Shown here: positions 51,925-60,544 of the stretch, in pieces
How positions within the stretch are numbered: the first letter of the stretch is position 1
Layout of the letters: every line of letters begins with the position of its first letter
Assembly (NCBI RefSeq): GCF_000018405.1
Contig: NC_009943.1
Location: forward strand, 2,483,001 to 2,547,000
DNA length: 64,000 bases
Origin: Desulfosudis oleivorans Hxd3
GTDB taxonomy: Bacteria; Desulfobacterota; Desulfobacteria; Desulfobacterales; Desulfosudaceae
Direction: 5' to 3'
The notes under the pieces: model-generated
Told to the model about the DNA's origin: nothing
The model's input: the letters and a program-made list of their open reading frames with translations, nothing else
Database searches by the model: none
Program-made: the position numbers and the translations under genes

Positions 51925-52104
51925 CTAGGCTTCCGTCTCGATCACGGTGCGGTCCTTGTAAGTGCCGCAGGAAGGGCATGCCCGGTGATGAAGTTTGGCC
52001 TCGCCGCACTGGGGGCATGAGGATACGTTGATCGGCGCCACCTTGTGCTGGGATTTGCGCATGTCTCTTTTTGACTTTGATTTTCTTCGCTTCGGTACAG
52101 CCAT
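51925..52104 (-). CDS. rpmF: 50S ribosomal protein L32
   Basis: 59 residues, read directly from the sequence: it begins MAVPKRRKSKSKRDMRKSQ, has CPQCGEAKLHHRACPSCG (four-Cys zinc ribbon) and ends TVIETEA. An AGGAG site precedes the ATG. It is followed 43 bases later by fabG, without the plsX-fabH-fabD genes that usually come between. Confidence 0.93.
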   Translation of the reverse strand: MAVPKRRKSKSKRDMRKSQHKVAPINVSSCPQCGEAKLHHRACPSCGTYKDRTVIETEA

Positions 52105-52181
52105 TTTTTTCTCCTAACACGTCTATATTTCTAAACTTATTGATTTTTTTACAGGCTTTCGCCTGCATTACAATCTTATAG

Positions 52182-52210
52182 CTTTTAATGGAATCACCGG
52201 GCATTGTCAA
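52182..52210 (-). promoter_or_regulatory. Candidate promoter of the rpmF-fabG-acpP run
   Basis: Minus-strand TTGACA (plus 52205-52210), 17-base spacer, TAAAAG (plus 52182-52187). The leader to rpmF is about 80 bases and holds a CAGGCGAAAGCCTG hairpin. Confidence 0.5.
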
Positions 52211-52279
52211 GAGATTTATGGGGGCCGGTCCGTTCGCAAACCGATAATTTCAAAGGAAAAACGAAAAAAACAGGGAGCC

Positions 52280-52876
52280 TCAGGCCGATGGCGGTCCGTC
52301 GATTTGTAAAAAAATTTCTTTTACCATTCTTTGGACCGCCACATCCGGATCATGACCATAGGGTGTCAGATGCCCGCGAAACTGCTCAACGATCCGGGGC
52401 CTGGCCCTGGCCAGCCGAAGGATACCGCGAAAGGCGTCCATGCGAAGGTCGTCGTGCTCCAGAAAATTCTTGTCCGGGTGAATGTAGGAGAACAGGATCT
52501 TGGCATATTCCGCGGCCAGCCCGGCATGCCGGGCCAGAATCGCGCCCATGGCCTCGGGGGCCCCCCACCCGATGCCTCCGGATTCGTCGTTTAAGCTCCA
52601 CATCAGGCGACGCATGATCACCCGGGCCCTCTCCATGTCGGTTTCCGCCAGCCGGGCCGTGACCTCGGCAATGGCCTCCACGGCCCGCTGCTGGACCGGG
52701 TCGCCTTTTCTGCACAGAAAACCGATCAGGGGATTGATCACCTGCCTTGCCGGAAAGGCGGCGATTTTCTCCATGTCATCGGCGGCGTCCGGCCGGGTCA
52801 GCAGGGCGGCCACCTCTTTTTTGATCTGCCGGGTGGTCAAGGGTCGTATCCTTTTCCGCCGCTCCGGTTTAGGCAC
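52280..52876 (-). CDS. DVU0298-family HEAT-repeat protein
   Basis: 198 residues, all helical. HEAT-like pairs (AFPARQVINPLIGFLCRKGDPVQQRAVEAIAEVTARL, GGIGWGAPEAMGAILARHAGLAAEYAKILFSYI) match the DVU0298 family known from sulfate reducers. The role is unknown; members are seen near electron transfer genes. Its start follows the stop of the cytochrome gene by two bases, so they are one operon. Confidence 0.75.
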   Translation of the reverse strand: MPKPERRKRIRPLTTRQIKKEVAALLTRPDAADDMEKIAAFPARQVINPLIGFLCRKGDPVQQRAVEAIAEVTARLAETDMERARVIMRRLMWSLNDESGGIGWGAPEAMGAILARHAGLAAEYAKILFSYIHPDKNFLEHDDLRMDAFRGILRLARARPRIVEQFRGHLTPYGHDPDVAVQRMVKEIFLQIDGPPSA

Positions 52877-52878
52877 CG

Positions 52879-54207
52879 CTACAGACTGGTTTCAATCTGG
52901 GCCATGGTCACCACCGGTACTGAGAGCGCGCCCTTGCCCAGCACCAGGTCCAGCAGTTTCTGGGAGCAGATGCGGTACTGAAGCCGGACCGAAACCACCA
53001 CATCCTTGCAGGGGGTTTTGGCCGGCAGTTTAAAGGTTTCGGTCACGGCCTGCCCGGGCGGTATGCGTTGATCCGTAAGGATCTCACGCGCAAGGGAGAT
53101 GTTGTCCACCGGTTTGCCCTTGCCGTCCCCGAAAATCGTATGGTAAACCGTCGCACTGTCTGCCACGTAGCCATCGGCATTCAAAGCCCCGGAAGCATAA
53201 AGCACCTGCCCGTCCTTTTTGCTTTTCACCGTCACCTCAAGCCACATCTGTCGGGCGTTTGTCAGGCCGGTGGGCAGCTTGTGGCCGGCCCCGGTATTGG
53301 ACACCGTCACCGTCAGGCGCCCCTTTTTTATCCCTGTCGTATCCAGGGTAAGGGTAGCGGCATGGGTCAGCCGCTCAACGGCCATTGCCGTTTTTTCCGT
53401 GTCGCCGAACTGTTGGGGCACAAAATTGTTGGCGCCCACAAAATAATGAGTATACACGTGGTCCCGTTCCGGGCCGATATCCGACGCATAACCGGGGTTG
53501 TCGGGCCGCGGGGTGGAACCGGTGGCCGGCAGGCCGGGCTTCTGGCGCATGTGGCATTCCTGGCACACTACCCGCTTTGCCGGATCGTCGCTGTTGTAGG
53601 GGCCGGCGGCCCACTCATCATAGGTGGTCTCCAGGTCGGTGCCGAACGCCACGTGCTTGACGTTATGGCAGGTGCCGCAGATTTCAGCGCCGGTATGAAA
53701 TTCCGAAAACTCGGCTTCGTGGAACTCGGGCACCGGATCCTTGATCGGGCCCCGTTTGATGCCGGGATCGGCCTCGCCGTTACCCGGCGACAGGACCATG
53801 CCGTTATTGTACATCTTTTCCGCGCTCACGGCCGAATGGCAGAAATCGCACTGGATCCCGTGGGTGGCGATCTCCGGGGTCTTTGACCAGTCGTCCGAGG
53901 TCTTTTTTGGAAAGCCGCTCACCACGCCCACCGGGGTGTGGCACTTGACGCAGGACTCGGACTCCTCCACCTCGCCGGGGTCGGTCAGGCCGGTTAAAAA
54001 AAACTTTGCCACCTTCTGGTAAATGGGGTCCTTATGGGCCAGGCCGTGCATGGAGTTTTTCCACTGGGCGTAGATGTCGCTGTGGCATCCGCTGCAGGTA
54101 TCAGGGGAAATGAACTGGGATACCTCGAAGGACTGGCCGGCAGGGGCACAGACAGGCGCCAGACAGACTGTCAGCCATACACAGACAACCAAAAAATGAT
54201 TTTTCAT
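52879..54207 (-). CDS. Periplasmic five-heme cytochrome c family protein
   Basis: 442 residues from the ATG with GAGGAA upstream. Signal peptide (MKNHFLVVCVWLTVCLAPVCAPA). Five CxxCH heme sites in order: CSGCH, CVKCH, CDFCH, CGTCH, CQECH; the first sits in SPDTCSGCHSDIYAQWKNSMH, the cytochrome c554-like opening. The C-terminal 180 residues have no heme and look like a beta-sandwich (LTLDTTGIKKGRLTVTVSNTGAGHKLPTG). Probably a periplasmic electron carrier or part of a respiratory complex; the partner is not visible here. Confidence 0.85.
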   Translation of the reverse strand: MKNHFLVVCVWLTVCLAPVCAPAGQSFEVSQFISPDTCSGCHSDIYAQWKNSMHGLAHKDPIYQKVAKFFLTGLTDPGEVEESESCVKCHTPVGVVSGFPKKTSDDWSKTPEIATHGIQCDFCHSAVSAEKMYNNGMVLSPGNGEADPGIKRGPIKDPVPEFHEAEFSEFHTGAEICGTCHNVKHVAFGTDLETTYDEWAAGPYNSDDPAKRVVCQECHMRQKPGLPATGSTPRPDNPGYASDIGPERDHVYTHYFVGANNFVPQQFGDTEKTAMAVERLTHAATLTLDTTGIKKGRLTVTVSNTGAGHKLPTGLTNARQMWLEVTVKSKKDGQVLYASGALNADGYVADSATVYHTIFGDGKGKPVDNISLAREILTDQRIPPGQAVTETFKLPAKTPCKDVVVSVRLQYRICSQKLLDLVLGKGALSVPVVTMAQIETSL

Positions 54208-54381
54208 TGATTTCCTCACACATATCGTTCTGTTTCGCAAACCACCAGCCGCTTACAGCGCAACCATATCACACCGGCACCATGGTTTCGATATTTTTCA
54301 ACAGGAGAAGCCGGTCCGGCGCGCGGTCGTCCTCTCGGGTTACAAATCTTTTGACGAATAAATAACCTAAGGGAGGATATT

Positions 54382-54420
54382 ATGACCGCACATGAAAAAT
54401 TAGCACTAGCACTAGAGTAA
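54382..54420 (+). other. 12-codon open frame with strong ribosome site
   Basis: GGGAGG, five bases, then an ATG and 12 codons (MTAHEKLALALE) ending in TAA. A GCACTAGCACTAG tandem hexamer is inside it. It may be the severed 5' end of a lost gene at the edge of the defence island, or a leader peptide; nothing decides. The rest of 54208-54459 shows nothing else. Confidence 0.35.
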
Positions 54421-54459
54421 TAATATGCCAAAAATTGATACCCAGAATCAGGTGTGACC

Positions 54460-55602
54460 TTATGTTATTTCCAACGCCTTTATAAACTTTTTCTTTAAGT
54501 TGTTCTGATCATAAACAATCCATTTTGAGTCTGCTTTTGGCATTCTTACCCTGCCTAATTCGACGGCACAGGCAACCGGCATGGCGGGAAAAATACTTAA
54601 AGGCGTGGCTTTCCCGTGTGCCTTTCCAATATCAACCAATAGTGAACGAACTGTTCGTCGATAAATTGAAAGCTGTTCTCTGGATGTCAAGAAATCATTA
54701 CCGGGTTTTTCAATCGTAACTTCCCAAATGGATATGTCTTTCCCGGTCACTGATGTCACCCGGTCATGTGCGATTGAATCGCTTAATGAAAGCAAAAGAG
54801 CCGGTGGATGAAGGAATGTGTTGGGCGGTTTGATTAAAAAATCAAAATTTTTGGGGGTGTCGGCCCATTGCCAGGTTGGATGGGGTTCCCGACGACGCTG
54901 ATATACATCCACCGGAACCTTGTCGTTCAATAATGAGCCTAAGAGAGTTAATAAAGGCATAGGGGCGATTGCAAAAACGGACAGATGATATGGATCTGCG
55001 GTCTCAATGAGAGGGATAAGTTTTCGCTGAAAGGCATCTCGTAAATTTTTTGACTCGGTGTCCCAATATCCTTTTTCATCGTCTTTACCTTCCCATTTCA
55101 TGGAAAGATTTATTGTTTTCTCCTCAGCCGGATACTTCAAAGGAAAAAGAGCAGCCTTGGCTTCCTCTGGCTGTAAACTGGATTTTTGTTCGCCTATGTT
55201 GGCTCCGTATAAAATGACATGGGACTTCTTCTCTGGATTGACACCCGTTACAATTGCAACTCGTTTTTCATGTTCGTTTTTCCAACCAATCAGAAGTTCC
55301 GCTGAGTATTTTTTCCCTCCTTTATCCTGATCAATTGTTTTATGGCAGTCATGGCACATAAGCATAAGATTTGATACATCGTTGAGGAGTTTTCGATTAA
55401 AAGAGAATTGCCCCCAACCTCGTGGACCGCGCTCTGAAAATGCATAAATGTGCGCTTTTTCAGATATGTTGACGTTCTCCTGTGTCACCGGAGACTTATA
55501 TAATAGCCGATTACAACCAGCGAATTGACACCTGCCTGCCGCTCTCGCCCACAGCTCTCTTTCAACTTCCTTTTTTATATACCTCGTGACCTCTTTCGGC
55601 AT
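54460..55602 (-). CDS. cap5: CBASS effector nuclease, HNH-SAVED (Cap5-like)
   Basis: 380 residues. N-terminal HNH domain with zinc Cys at 25, 30, 83 and 86 (CQFAGC, MCHDCH) and the catalytic His in EKAHIYAF (about residue 51). After a linker (about 115-150) follows a SAVED domain that binds cyclic nucleotide second messengers (HLSVFAIAPMPLLTLLGSLLNDKVPVDVYQR, PPALLLSLSDSIAHDRV). When the messenger is made, such proteins are known to degrade DNA. It is the third gene of the CBASS operon, 12 bases behind the E2-like gene. AT-rich codon use. Confidence 0.88.
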   Translation of the reverse strand: MPKEVTRYIKKEVERELWARAAGRCQFAGCNRLLYKSPVTQENVNISEKAHIYAFSERGPRGWGQFSFNRKLLNDVSNLMLMCHDCHKTIDQDKGGKKYSAELLIGWKNEHEKRVAIVTGVNPEKKSHVILYGANIGEQKSSLQPEEAKAALFPLKYPAEEKTINLSMKWEGKDDEKGYWDTESKNLRDAFQRKLIPLIETADPYHLSVFAIAPMPLLTLLGSLLNDKVPVDVYQRRREPHPTWQWADTPKNFDFLIKPPNTFLHPPALLLSLSDSIAHDRVTSVTGKDISIWEVTIEKPGNDFLTSREQLSIYRRTVRSLLVDIGKAHGKATPLSIFPAMPVACAVELGRVRMPKADSKWIVYDQNNLKKKFIKALEIT

Positions 55603-55614
55603 TGTAATGCTCCT

Positions 55615-56040
55615 TCATTTTGTTGGATGGACACCGCCCCCCATCCATTCATCCGTTTCCAGCCAGTGTTCAAAATAGAAAAACCAAGTATATGCCCATG
55701 GAATAATTGTCTTCGATAAGAGTAGACCCTGCGACCACTCATTGGCCCACGGAAGGAAGAGGCACAAAGTTTCCTCTTTCTGCGAATAAAGATGTGGGAT
55801 TTCTCTTTCACCGGCTAATTGCCTTATCGATGGACTGATTACGCGAGTCTTTGGTTTTTTCCCAAGTCTGTAGGATACTTCTACAGTATATGTCCGACTT
55901 AAAGGGGTCGGTTGTATATTCCCCACCCATATTAACTGACTCCTTTTTATAGCCCCCTTACCTTCCGGGAAAGCCATCCGAAGAGCATTCAACTGTGCCG
56001 CCAAGGAATGGCATTGATGCTGGAAATATCGGTTTTTCAT
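55615..56040 (-). CDS. CBASS E2-like ubiquitin-conjugating protein (short type II)
   Basis: 141 residues. It has the compact E2 fold pattern of CBASS, with strands SQLIWVGNIQPTPLSRTYTVEVSYR, then IPHLYSQKEETLCLFLP in which Cys93 fits the active cysteine, and a C-terminal helix with WTF-like aromatics (WLETDEWMGGG). No E1 and no JAB partner is encoded in the operon, which is the E2-only arrangement. In known short systems the E2 regulates or modifies the CD-NTase. It overlaps the CD-NTase stop by four bases. Family assignment rests on motif and position. Confidence 0.75.
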   Translation of the reverse strand: MKNRYFQHQCHSLAAQLNALRMAFPEGKGAIKRSQLIWVGNIQPTPLSRTYTVEVSYRLGKKPKTRVISPSIRQLAGEREIPHLYSQKEETLCLFLPWANEWSQGLLLSKTIIPWAYTWFFYFEHWLETDEWMGGGVHPTK

Positions 56041-57209
56041 TTCCCGTAAAACGTATTCCTCCTGACCGGCGTCCCTATGCCTGTAGTCAGACCAACGCCG
56101 GACGCCACGCTTAGAGTACGGTTTCTTCGACGCTCGTTAATTACATCGACGTAATCATTAAATACAACCGAGGTGTCTCTTTCACCGAAGACCTCTTCGC
56201 CAAGAAGTCGCTGGAGCCCATCCAGCCCTTCAACCTGTTCTAATTTTTCAAAGTCGGATATCGCCTTTTTATGCCATGAAAAAAAAGCTTCCGCCCTCTC
56301 TCGATGCGTGTTCCATTTTTCTGCGAAATTTTCACCGCTGGTGGTTTCGTTCGGAATATAATAGATCTTCTGCCCTTGAATAACCCGCTCCTCTATAAAG
56401 TCAGGTAAATGCTGAATCACGGAAAATAACAAATCGAGTTCACTGGTAAACCTTCTTGACAAAACGAGATGCTGATAGGACTTTGCGGCCAGAGTGGTGA
56501 GTATTATTGAAATTGGAGCGTTTTTAGCGTCGTTATTAATAAAGCAAAGATCCCGGTGCCTCTTCAAAATCTGGACGCACCGCTTCAAAATACTTTTAAA
56601 GGGGACTTGTTCAGGAAACGGGTCAACCTTTGCCATCACGACTCTCTCCGAAAATTCGATGGTGGGCATCAAGGCTGCAATATCCTCAAACCATTTTACG
56701 TACCCTTGAGGGTGGCTGTTTTTCCATTCTCTAAGTTTCCTGTCGGGGACCATCAGACCGCCGTTTTGGCTACCGTCATCTTTTGTGGCCGGAGTAATAT
56801 CCAAGTGTAACTTACTTGATTGCGCATAATTGAGCCGCCACCCCCTGTTTAGAGGTTCTAGCATTTTTTTGTATACCTCGTTTGCCTCAAGCCGCTCTCC
56901 TACTGCCTTTCTAACCGCCTCCGGGGAGCATCGGCTGGAAAACAGGTTCAGCAGACAAACAAGATCAATATCAAATTCATCTCGCCCCAAAGGTCGAACT
57001 GTCGTCCCCAAGCTCATTGATCCCTGAGGGAAAATATGCGGAGCGTGCGGGTGCAGGACTTCTCCGCCGTCCAGCCATTCTCCCACAGCCTTATATTTAC
57101 CCTTTGCGTCCTGATATTGGGTGTCTGTCAGCTCCAATTTTTGGCAGATCTTTTCTAAAAGATAAAAAAGCTGCACCCTCTTATCATTAGAATACCTTTC
57201 AAAAACCAT
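56037..57209 (-). CDS. CBASS cyclic oligonucleotide synthase (CD-NTase, SMODS type)
   Basis: 390 residues. Nucleotidyltransferase core with GSMSLGTTVRP (GS at 63-64), EFDIDLV (Asp80 and Asp82) and a third Asp in KLHLDITPA (Asp137). The HAPHIFPQGS start and the long C-terminal helical part fit CD-NTases of the G clade as I remember them; 3'2'-cGAMP as product is possible but not proved. First gene of the operon CD-NTase, E2, HNH-SAVED. A divergent WYL gene lies upstream. Confidence 0.88.
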   Translation of the reverse strand: MVFERYSNDKRVQLFYLLEKICQKLELTDTQYQDAKGKYKAVGEWLDGGEVLHPHAPHIFPQGSMSLGTTVRPLGRDEFDIDLVCLLNLFSSRCSPEAVRKAVGERLEANEVYKKMLEPLNRGWRLNYAQSSKLHLDITPATKDDGSQNGGLMVPDRKLREWKNSHPQGYVKWFEDIAALMPTIEFSERVVMAKVDPFPEQVPFKSILKRCVQILKRHRDLCFINNDAKNAPISIILTTLAAKSYQHLVLSRRFTSELDLLFSVIQHLPDFIEERVIQGQKIYYIPNETTSGENFAEKWNTHRERAEAFFSWHKKAISDFEKLEQVEGLDGLQRLLGEEVFGERDTSVVFNDYVDVINERRRNRTLSVASGVGLTTGIGTPVRRNTFYGK

Positions 57210-57306
57210 ACGTTAAACCTCCTTTGCTCCGAACCAATTATTTCACTGCCGCCGCCACACGGATATTGACTTCCATGCGGTTATTCATGTAAATTAATCA
57301 GTATAT

Positions 57307-57326
57307 AAACTTTGTCAATAAAGTTT
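57307..57326. promoter_or_regulatory. Candidate operator over the CBASS promoter
   Basis: AAACTTT-GTCAAT-AAAGTTT, a perfect 7-base inverted repeat with a 6-base spacer. It covers a minus-strand TTGACA (plus 57313-57318), the best -35 for the CBASS operon; the -10 is not clear. A second palindrome, GAATA-TT-TATTC, lies at 57340-57351. The 186-base gap is very AT-rich. Confidence 0.5.
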
Positions 57327-57395
57327 TTTTATCCATATAGAATATTTATTCACAATATATTAACAGTCTGTTTTTAAACATAAAGGAGAATAGAT

Positions 57396-58250
57396 ATGAG
57401 ATGGGGTGTTCGACAGCGGTTGGAATTTATTGAAACACGGCTTTTTTGGGAGGGCAGGATAAACAGGGGGGATTTGACCGAATTTTTTGGGATTTCTGTT
57501 CCCCAGGCTTCAGCGGACATTGGGCTGTATCAGGAGAAGGCCAAAGGGAACATCGAGTACGACAAAAATAAAAAGTTCTATTTCGCAAGCGCCAACTTTA
57601 AACCTGTGTTCATCGAACCAAATGCCGACCTTCTTTTCTCGCAATTGAGATTATCCGAATGCGGCCTCAAAAGTGACACGTTGAGTTTTTTAGGGAAAAT
57701 CCCGGAATGCTATATCGTACCTACTCCAGACAGATATGTCGAAATTGACGTGGTCAGGGATTTATTAAAAGCCATAAAAAATAATTTGGAGCTATATGTC
57801 GAATACCAATCGATGAAAAGCACCGACGTTAGCTTGAGATGGCTTTCCCCTCATTCGTTTGCATATGATAGCTACCGATGGCATGTCCGTGCTTTTTGCC
57901 ATAAAAGAAATGAATATAGAGATTTTGTTATAGGAAGATTAATTAAAGTTTTAGAAACCAGACGTCCCCAAAAAGCGTTGCCGGAGGATAAAAAATGGAA
58001 TACGACCGTGGTCTTAAAAATCGGGCCGCATCCTGGGCTGCAACCGCACCAAAAAAGTGTAATCGAACGTGATTATAAAATGACTGATGGCATTTTAGAG
58101 GTTAGGGTTAAAGAGGCAATGTTATTTTATGCAAAAAAGAGGCTTGGTTTTGACGACAAAAACCATGCAGAACGTCCAAGCAATGAGCAGCAAATTGTTC
58201 TCTTGGGTGAAGAAAAAGATGATGGGCCATCAGAATGCGGCTCATCTTAA
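57396..58250 (+). CDS. capW: WYL-domain transcription factor, CapW-like CBASS regulator
   Basis: 284 residues. N-terminal winged helix (MRWGVRQRLEFIETRLFWEGRINRGDLTEFFGISVPQASADIGLYQ). WYL domain at about 125-205 with LRWLSPHSFAYDSYRWHVRAFCHKRNEYRDFVIGRLIKV and a C-terminal extension with a beta-rich WCX-like end. The ATG has AAGGAG at seven bases. It is divergent from the CBASS operon across a palindrome-bearing gap, the arrangement of CapW, which represses CBASS until it senses a nucleic acid or damage signal. Strong by context. Confidence 0.85.
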   Translation: MRWGVRQRLEFIETRLFWEGRINRGDLTEFFGISVPQASADIGLYQEKAKGNIEYDKNKKFYFASANFKPVFIEPNADLLFSQLRLSECGLKSDTLSFLGKIPECYIVPTPDRYVEIDVVRDLLKAIKNNLELYVEYQSMKSTDVSLRWLSPHSFAYDSYRWHVRAFCHKRNEYRDFVIGRLIKVLETRRPQKALPEDKKWNTTVVLKIGPHPGLQPHQKSVIERDYKMTDGILEVRVKEAMLFYAKKRLGFDDKNHAERPSNEQQIVLLGEEKDDGPSECGSS

Positions 58251-58254
58251 AACA

Positions 58255-58914
58255 TTATTGTTCTTCCTGCTCGGCAAAGGAGTAATAGCCGGTGGTGTTA
58301 AAAATGATGTGGTCCAGAAAGGTCAGGCCCAGGGTTTGGGCGGCGTCTTTGAGCTGCCGGGTCACCTGGATATCTTCCCGGCTGGGGGCCAGGTCGCCGT
58401 GGGGGTGGTTGTGGGCCACGATCACGGCCGAGGCGCGTTCGGCCAGCACATCGGCAAATACTTCCCGGGGATGGACCTGGGTTTTGTTGATCAGGCCGAT
58501 GCTGACCACCCGGACGCTCATGACTTCGTTGGCGCCGTTTATGGACACGCACAGAAAATGTTCCTGCTTGCGGTCGGCGTAGTGGTGAATCAGGGGCAGC
58601 ACATCGGCCGGAAACTTGATTTTCAGGCCCTGGGGTTTGACGCGCCGCCGCACGAATTCAAAGGCCGCGCAGATAGCGGCGGCCTTGGCCATGCCGATGC
58701 CGTCCACCGCCATGATATCCTGTGCCGTCAGGGCCGCGCCCTTTTCATCGATAATTTTGATGATTTTCCGGGAAAGGGCAAACACGTCGTCTTTGGCCGT
58801 GCCCTTGCTCAGAAGAATGGCCAGCAGTTCCTGGTCGGACAAAAACGCGGCCCCCTGTTTAAGGAGCTTTTCCCGGGGCCGGTCAGCGGGCGGCAGATCT
58901 TTTAGTTTTTTCAT
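58255..58914 (-). CDS. radC: RadC/JAB-domain protein
   Basis: 219 residues from the second Met (MKKLKDLPPADRPREKLLKQGAAFLSDQELLAILL, the family opening). Helix-hairpin-helix (GIGMAKAAAICAAFEF) and a JAMM metalloprotease site AHNHPHGDLAPSREDIQVT (about 167-185) with all ligands. RadC proteins are widespread in accessory and defence regions with an unproved role. It converges on capW, four bases apart, and sits between the CBASS and restriction operons. Confidence 0.9.
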   Translation of the reverse strand: MKKLKDLPPADRPREKLLKQGAAFLSDQELLAILLSKGTAKDDVFALSRKIIKIIDEKGAALTAQDIMAVDGIGMAKAAAICAAFEFVRRRVKPQGLKIKFPADVLPLIHHYADRKQEHFLCVSINGANEVMSVRVVSIGLINKTQVHPREVFADVLAERASAVIVAHNHPHGDLAPSREDIQVTRQLKDAAQTLGLTFLDHIIFNTTGYYSFAEQEEQ

Positions 58915-58989
58915 GGCCATTTCCATTTGCCGTTAATGGGTGCCAGTGACATCCATTGATACCCAAATAATATTATCTTTATTGGGTGG

Positions 58990-59067
58990 CATGGGCCAAG
59001 CCGGCAGGCTTGCCCATGGTTTTCATGAAGGCCGGTCTTGCACTGGCAAGCTGTCGCTTGGCCAGTG
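58990..59067. repeat. Two REP-like palindromes between radC and hsdS
   Basis: CATGGGCCAAGCC/GGCTTGCCCATG at 58990-59018, and CACTGGCAAG/CTTGGCCAGTG at 59041-59067, followed by GCACCC. A half copy (GGGTGCCAGTG) lies at 58937-58947. Same family as 6733-6755 and 41755-41785. They may also end hsdS transcription. Confidence 0.55.
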
Positions 59068-59110
59068 GCACCCATTAAAGTCAATGATGGGTTTTGCTTT
59101 GTCTTCGTCT

Positions 59111-60544
59111 TTAAGTTGTCGTGCGACTTTTCCGCTTTGCTTGTTTCCGGGTTTTTTTGACGGCTGCTGCCATTTTTTCTTTTTCCGCCAGAATGCGTTC
59201 CAGCAGCTTTTCGGCGGGCTCGTCGTTTGGGTCCTGAGGCGTCAGTTCACCGCGAAAGGCCTTGGCCAGCACCGACCGGGCCAGCTTATCCACCCGGGCT
59301 CGGGCGTTTTGATAATGGGCCTCCAGCTTGTCGGCCAGGGCAAACGACCGCTCCACTTGCCGGACGATCTCTTTTTGTTCTTCAAGGGGCGGGAAGGGGA
59401 TCTCAAAGCGGCCAAGTTTTTGTGCATTAATGTTCGACTGATTCACACCATCCGTTTTTTCTCTATTACAAAAGGCTTTAGCATAATCCGTATTTAAAGA
59501 ATAATTGAGATAGTGGGAATCGAGAATATCCATATTATTGATTCTAATAAGATAACCTGCAAAAATAGCGGCTCGTTCTCCCAAATAAATTGCTGTTTTG
59601 CCGACCAATTCAGGGCTATTGGTACGATTGAATAAAACCGTATTTTTTTCTAATTTATATTTTTCTATTTCTTTCTTATTGGAAGAATAAACAAGATTGC
59701 TCCAGTCGATTGCCCCATTTTGCAAATTGCCCATCCTGAGGACAGGAATGTCTCCTTTTTTGCTTGATTTGCTGGATGTTCCATATTGAAATGATTCGCA
59801 AATCTTATTCAGAAAAGTATACTTCCATGTTTCTGGGAGCAACCCATTGTCTTCGGTCTCAACTTCAGCAAACAACTTTTCAATTTTGTTCTTTTGTTGG
59901 TTTGTTTGGCTTTCATCAAGACGTCTATAATATATCGATTGAACAGTAGCCTCCGCACCCTCCACATCCGGATGGTCTTCCCGCCATTTTTCGGTGAGGC
60001 GGCCGGTGACGGCGGCGGTTAAAACAGACTGACGGAAGCGTTTGATGATGGTGGGGATTTTGTCCAGCCGGGTTTTTAATTTGTCAATGCGGGGAATGAT
60101 TTGGTCCAGCCGGGCGACAATGCGCTTTTGTTCGTTAAAGGGCGGGAGGGGAACACAAAAACTTTTTAAATTATCTATTGTTACTTGCGGCTGTGCCGTG
60201 CCGGTAACAATTTTTTCTTTGTCGCTTGATTCGAGTGCATAGTACAAATATTTGAAACTTTGATGAAGAGTGTTGGGCAATTGGACAACCAATGAGTTCG
60301 AAGTGACAAAACATTTCGGGGGAGAAATATTAATAGTTCCGCTATTAGCCCCCCGGCAAGATATTAGAACTTGGGGATCTTCATATAAAAACGAATCATA
60401 ATAGCCAATTATTGAGTTGGCGCCAAATACGGGATACAGACCTTGTTTGTTAAACTTATTTTTTGGAAGGCCCTTGCCATATACAATCTGAGAAATTTTC
60501 TGAAGAGGGGCCGCAACCCATCCCTCCGGCAGCAGCTCCTTCAT
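59111..60544 (-). CDS. hsdS: Type I restriction specificity subunit
   Basis: 477 residues. Two target recognition domains with conserved central and C-terminal helices (LPPFNEQKRIVARLDQIIPRIDKLKTRLDKI, FPPLEEQKEIVRQVERSFALADKLEAHYQNARARVDKLARSVLAKAFRGEL). The TRDs (about 5-120 and 225-370) decide the DNA target. It is the last gene of the operon, overlapping the nuclease gene by four bases. The C-terminal Lys/Arg tail is basic and unusual in length. Confidence 0.93.
   Translation of the reverse strand: MKELLPEGWVAAPLQKISQIVYGKGLPKNKFNKQGLYPVFGANSIIGYYDSFLYEDPQVLISCRGANSGTINISPPKCFVTSNSLVVQLPNTLHQSFKYLYYALESSDKEKIVTGTAQPQVTIDNLKSFCVPLPPFNEQKRIVARLDQIIPRIDKLKTRLDKIPTIIKRFRQSVLTAAVTGRLTEKWREDHPDVEGAEATVQSIYYRRLDESQTNQQKNKIEKLFAEVETEDNGLLPETWKYTFLNKICESFQYGTSSKSSKKGDIPVLRMGNLQNGAIDWSNLVYSSNKKEIEKYKLEKNTVLFNRTNSPELVGKTAIYLGERAAIFAGYLIRINNMDILDSHYLNYSLNTDYAKAFCNREKTDGVNQSNINAQKLGRFEIPFPPLEEQKEIVRQVERSFALADKLEAHYQNARARVDKLARSVLAKAFRGELTPQDPNDEPAEKLLERILAEKEKMAAAVKKTRKQAKRKSRTTT

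Noticed and set aside
54241-54459. Insertion sequence at the left edge of the CBASS island
   Set aside because: No transposase frame or terminal inverted repeat could be found.
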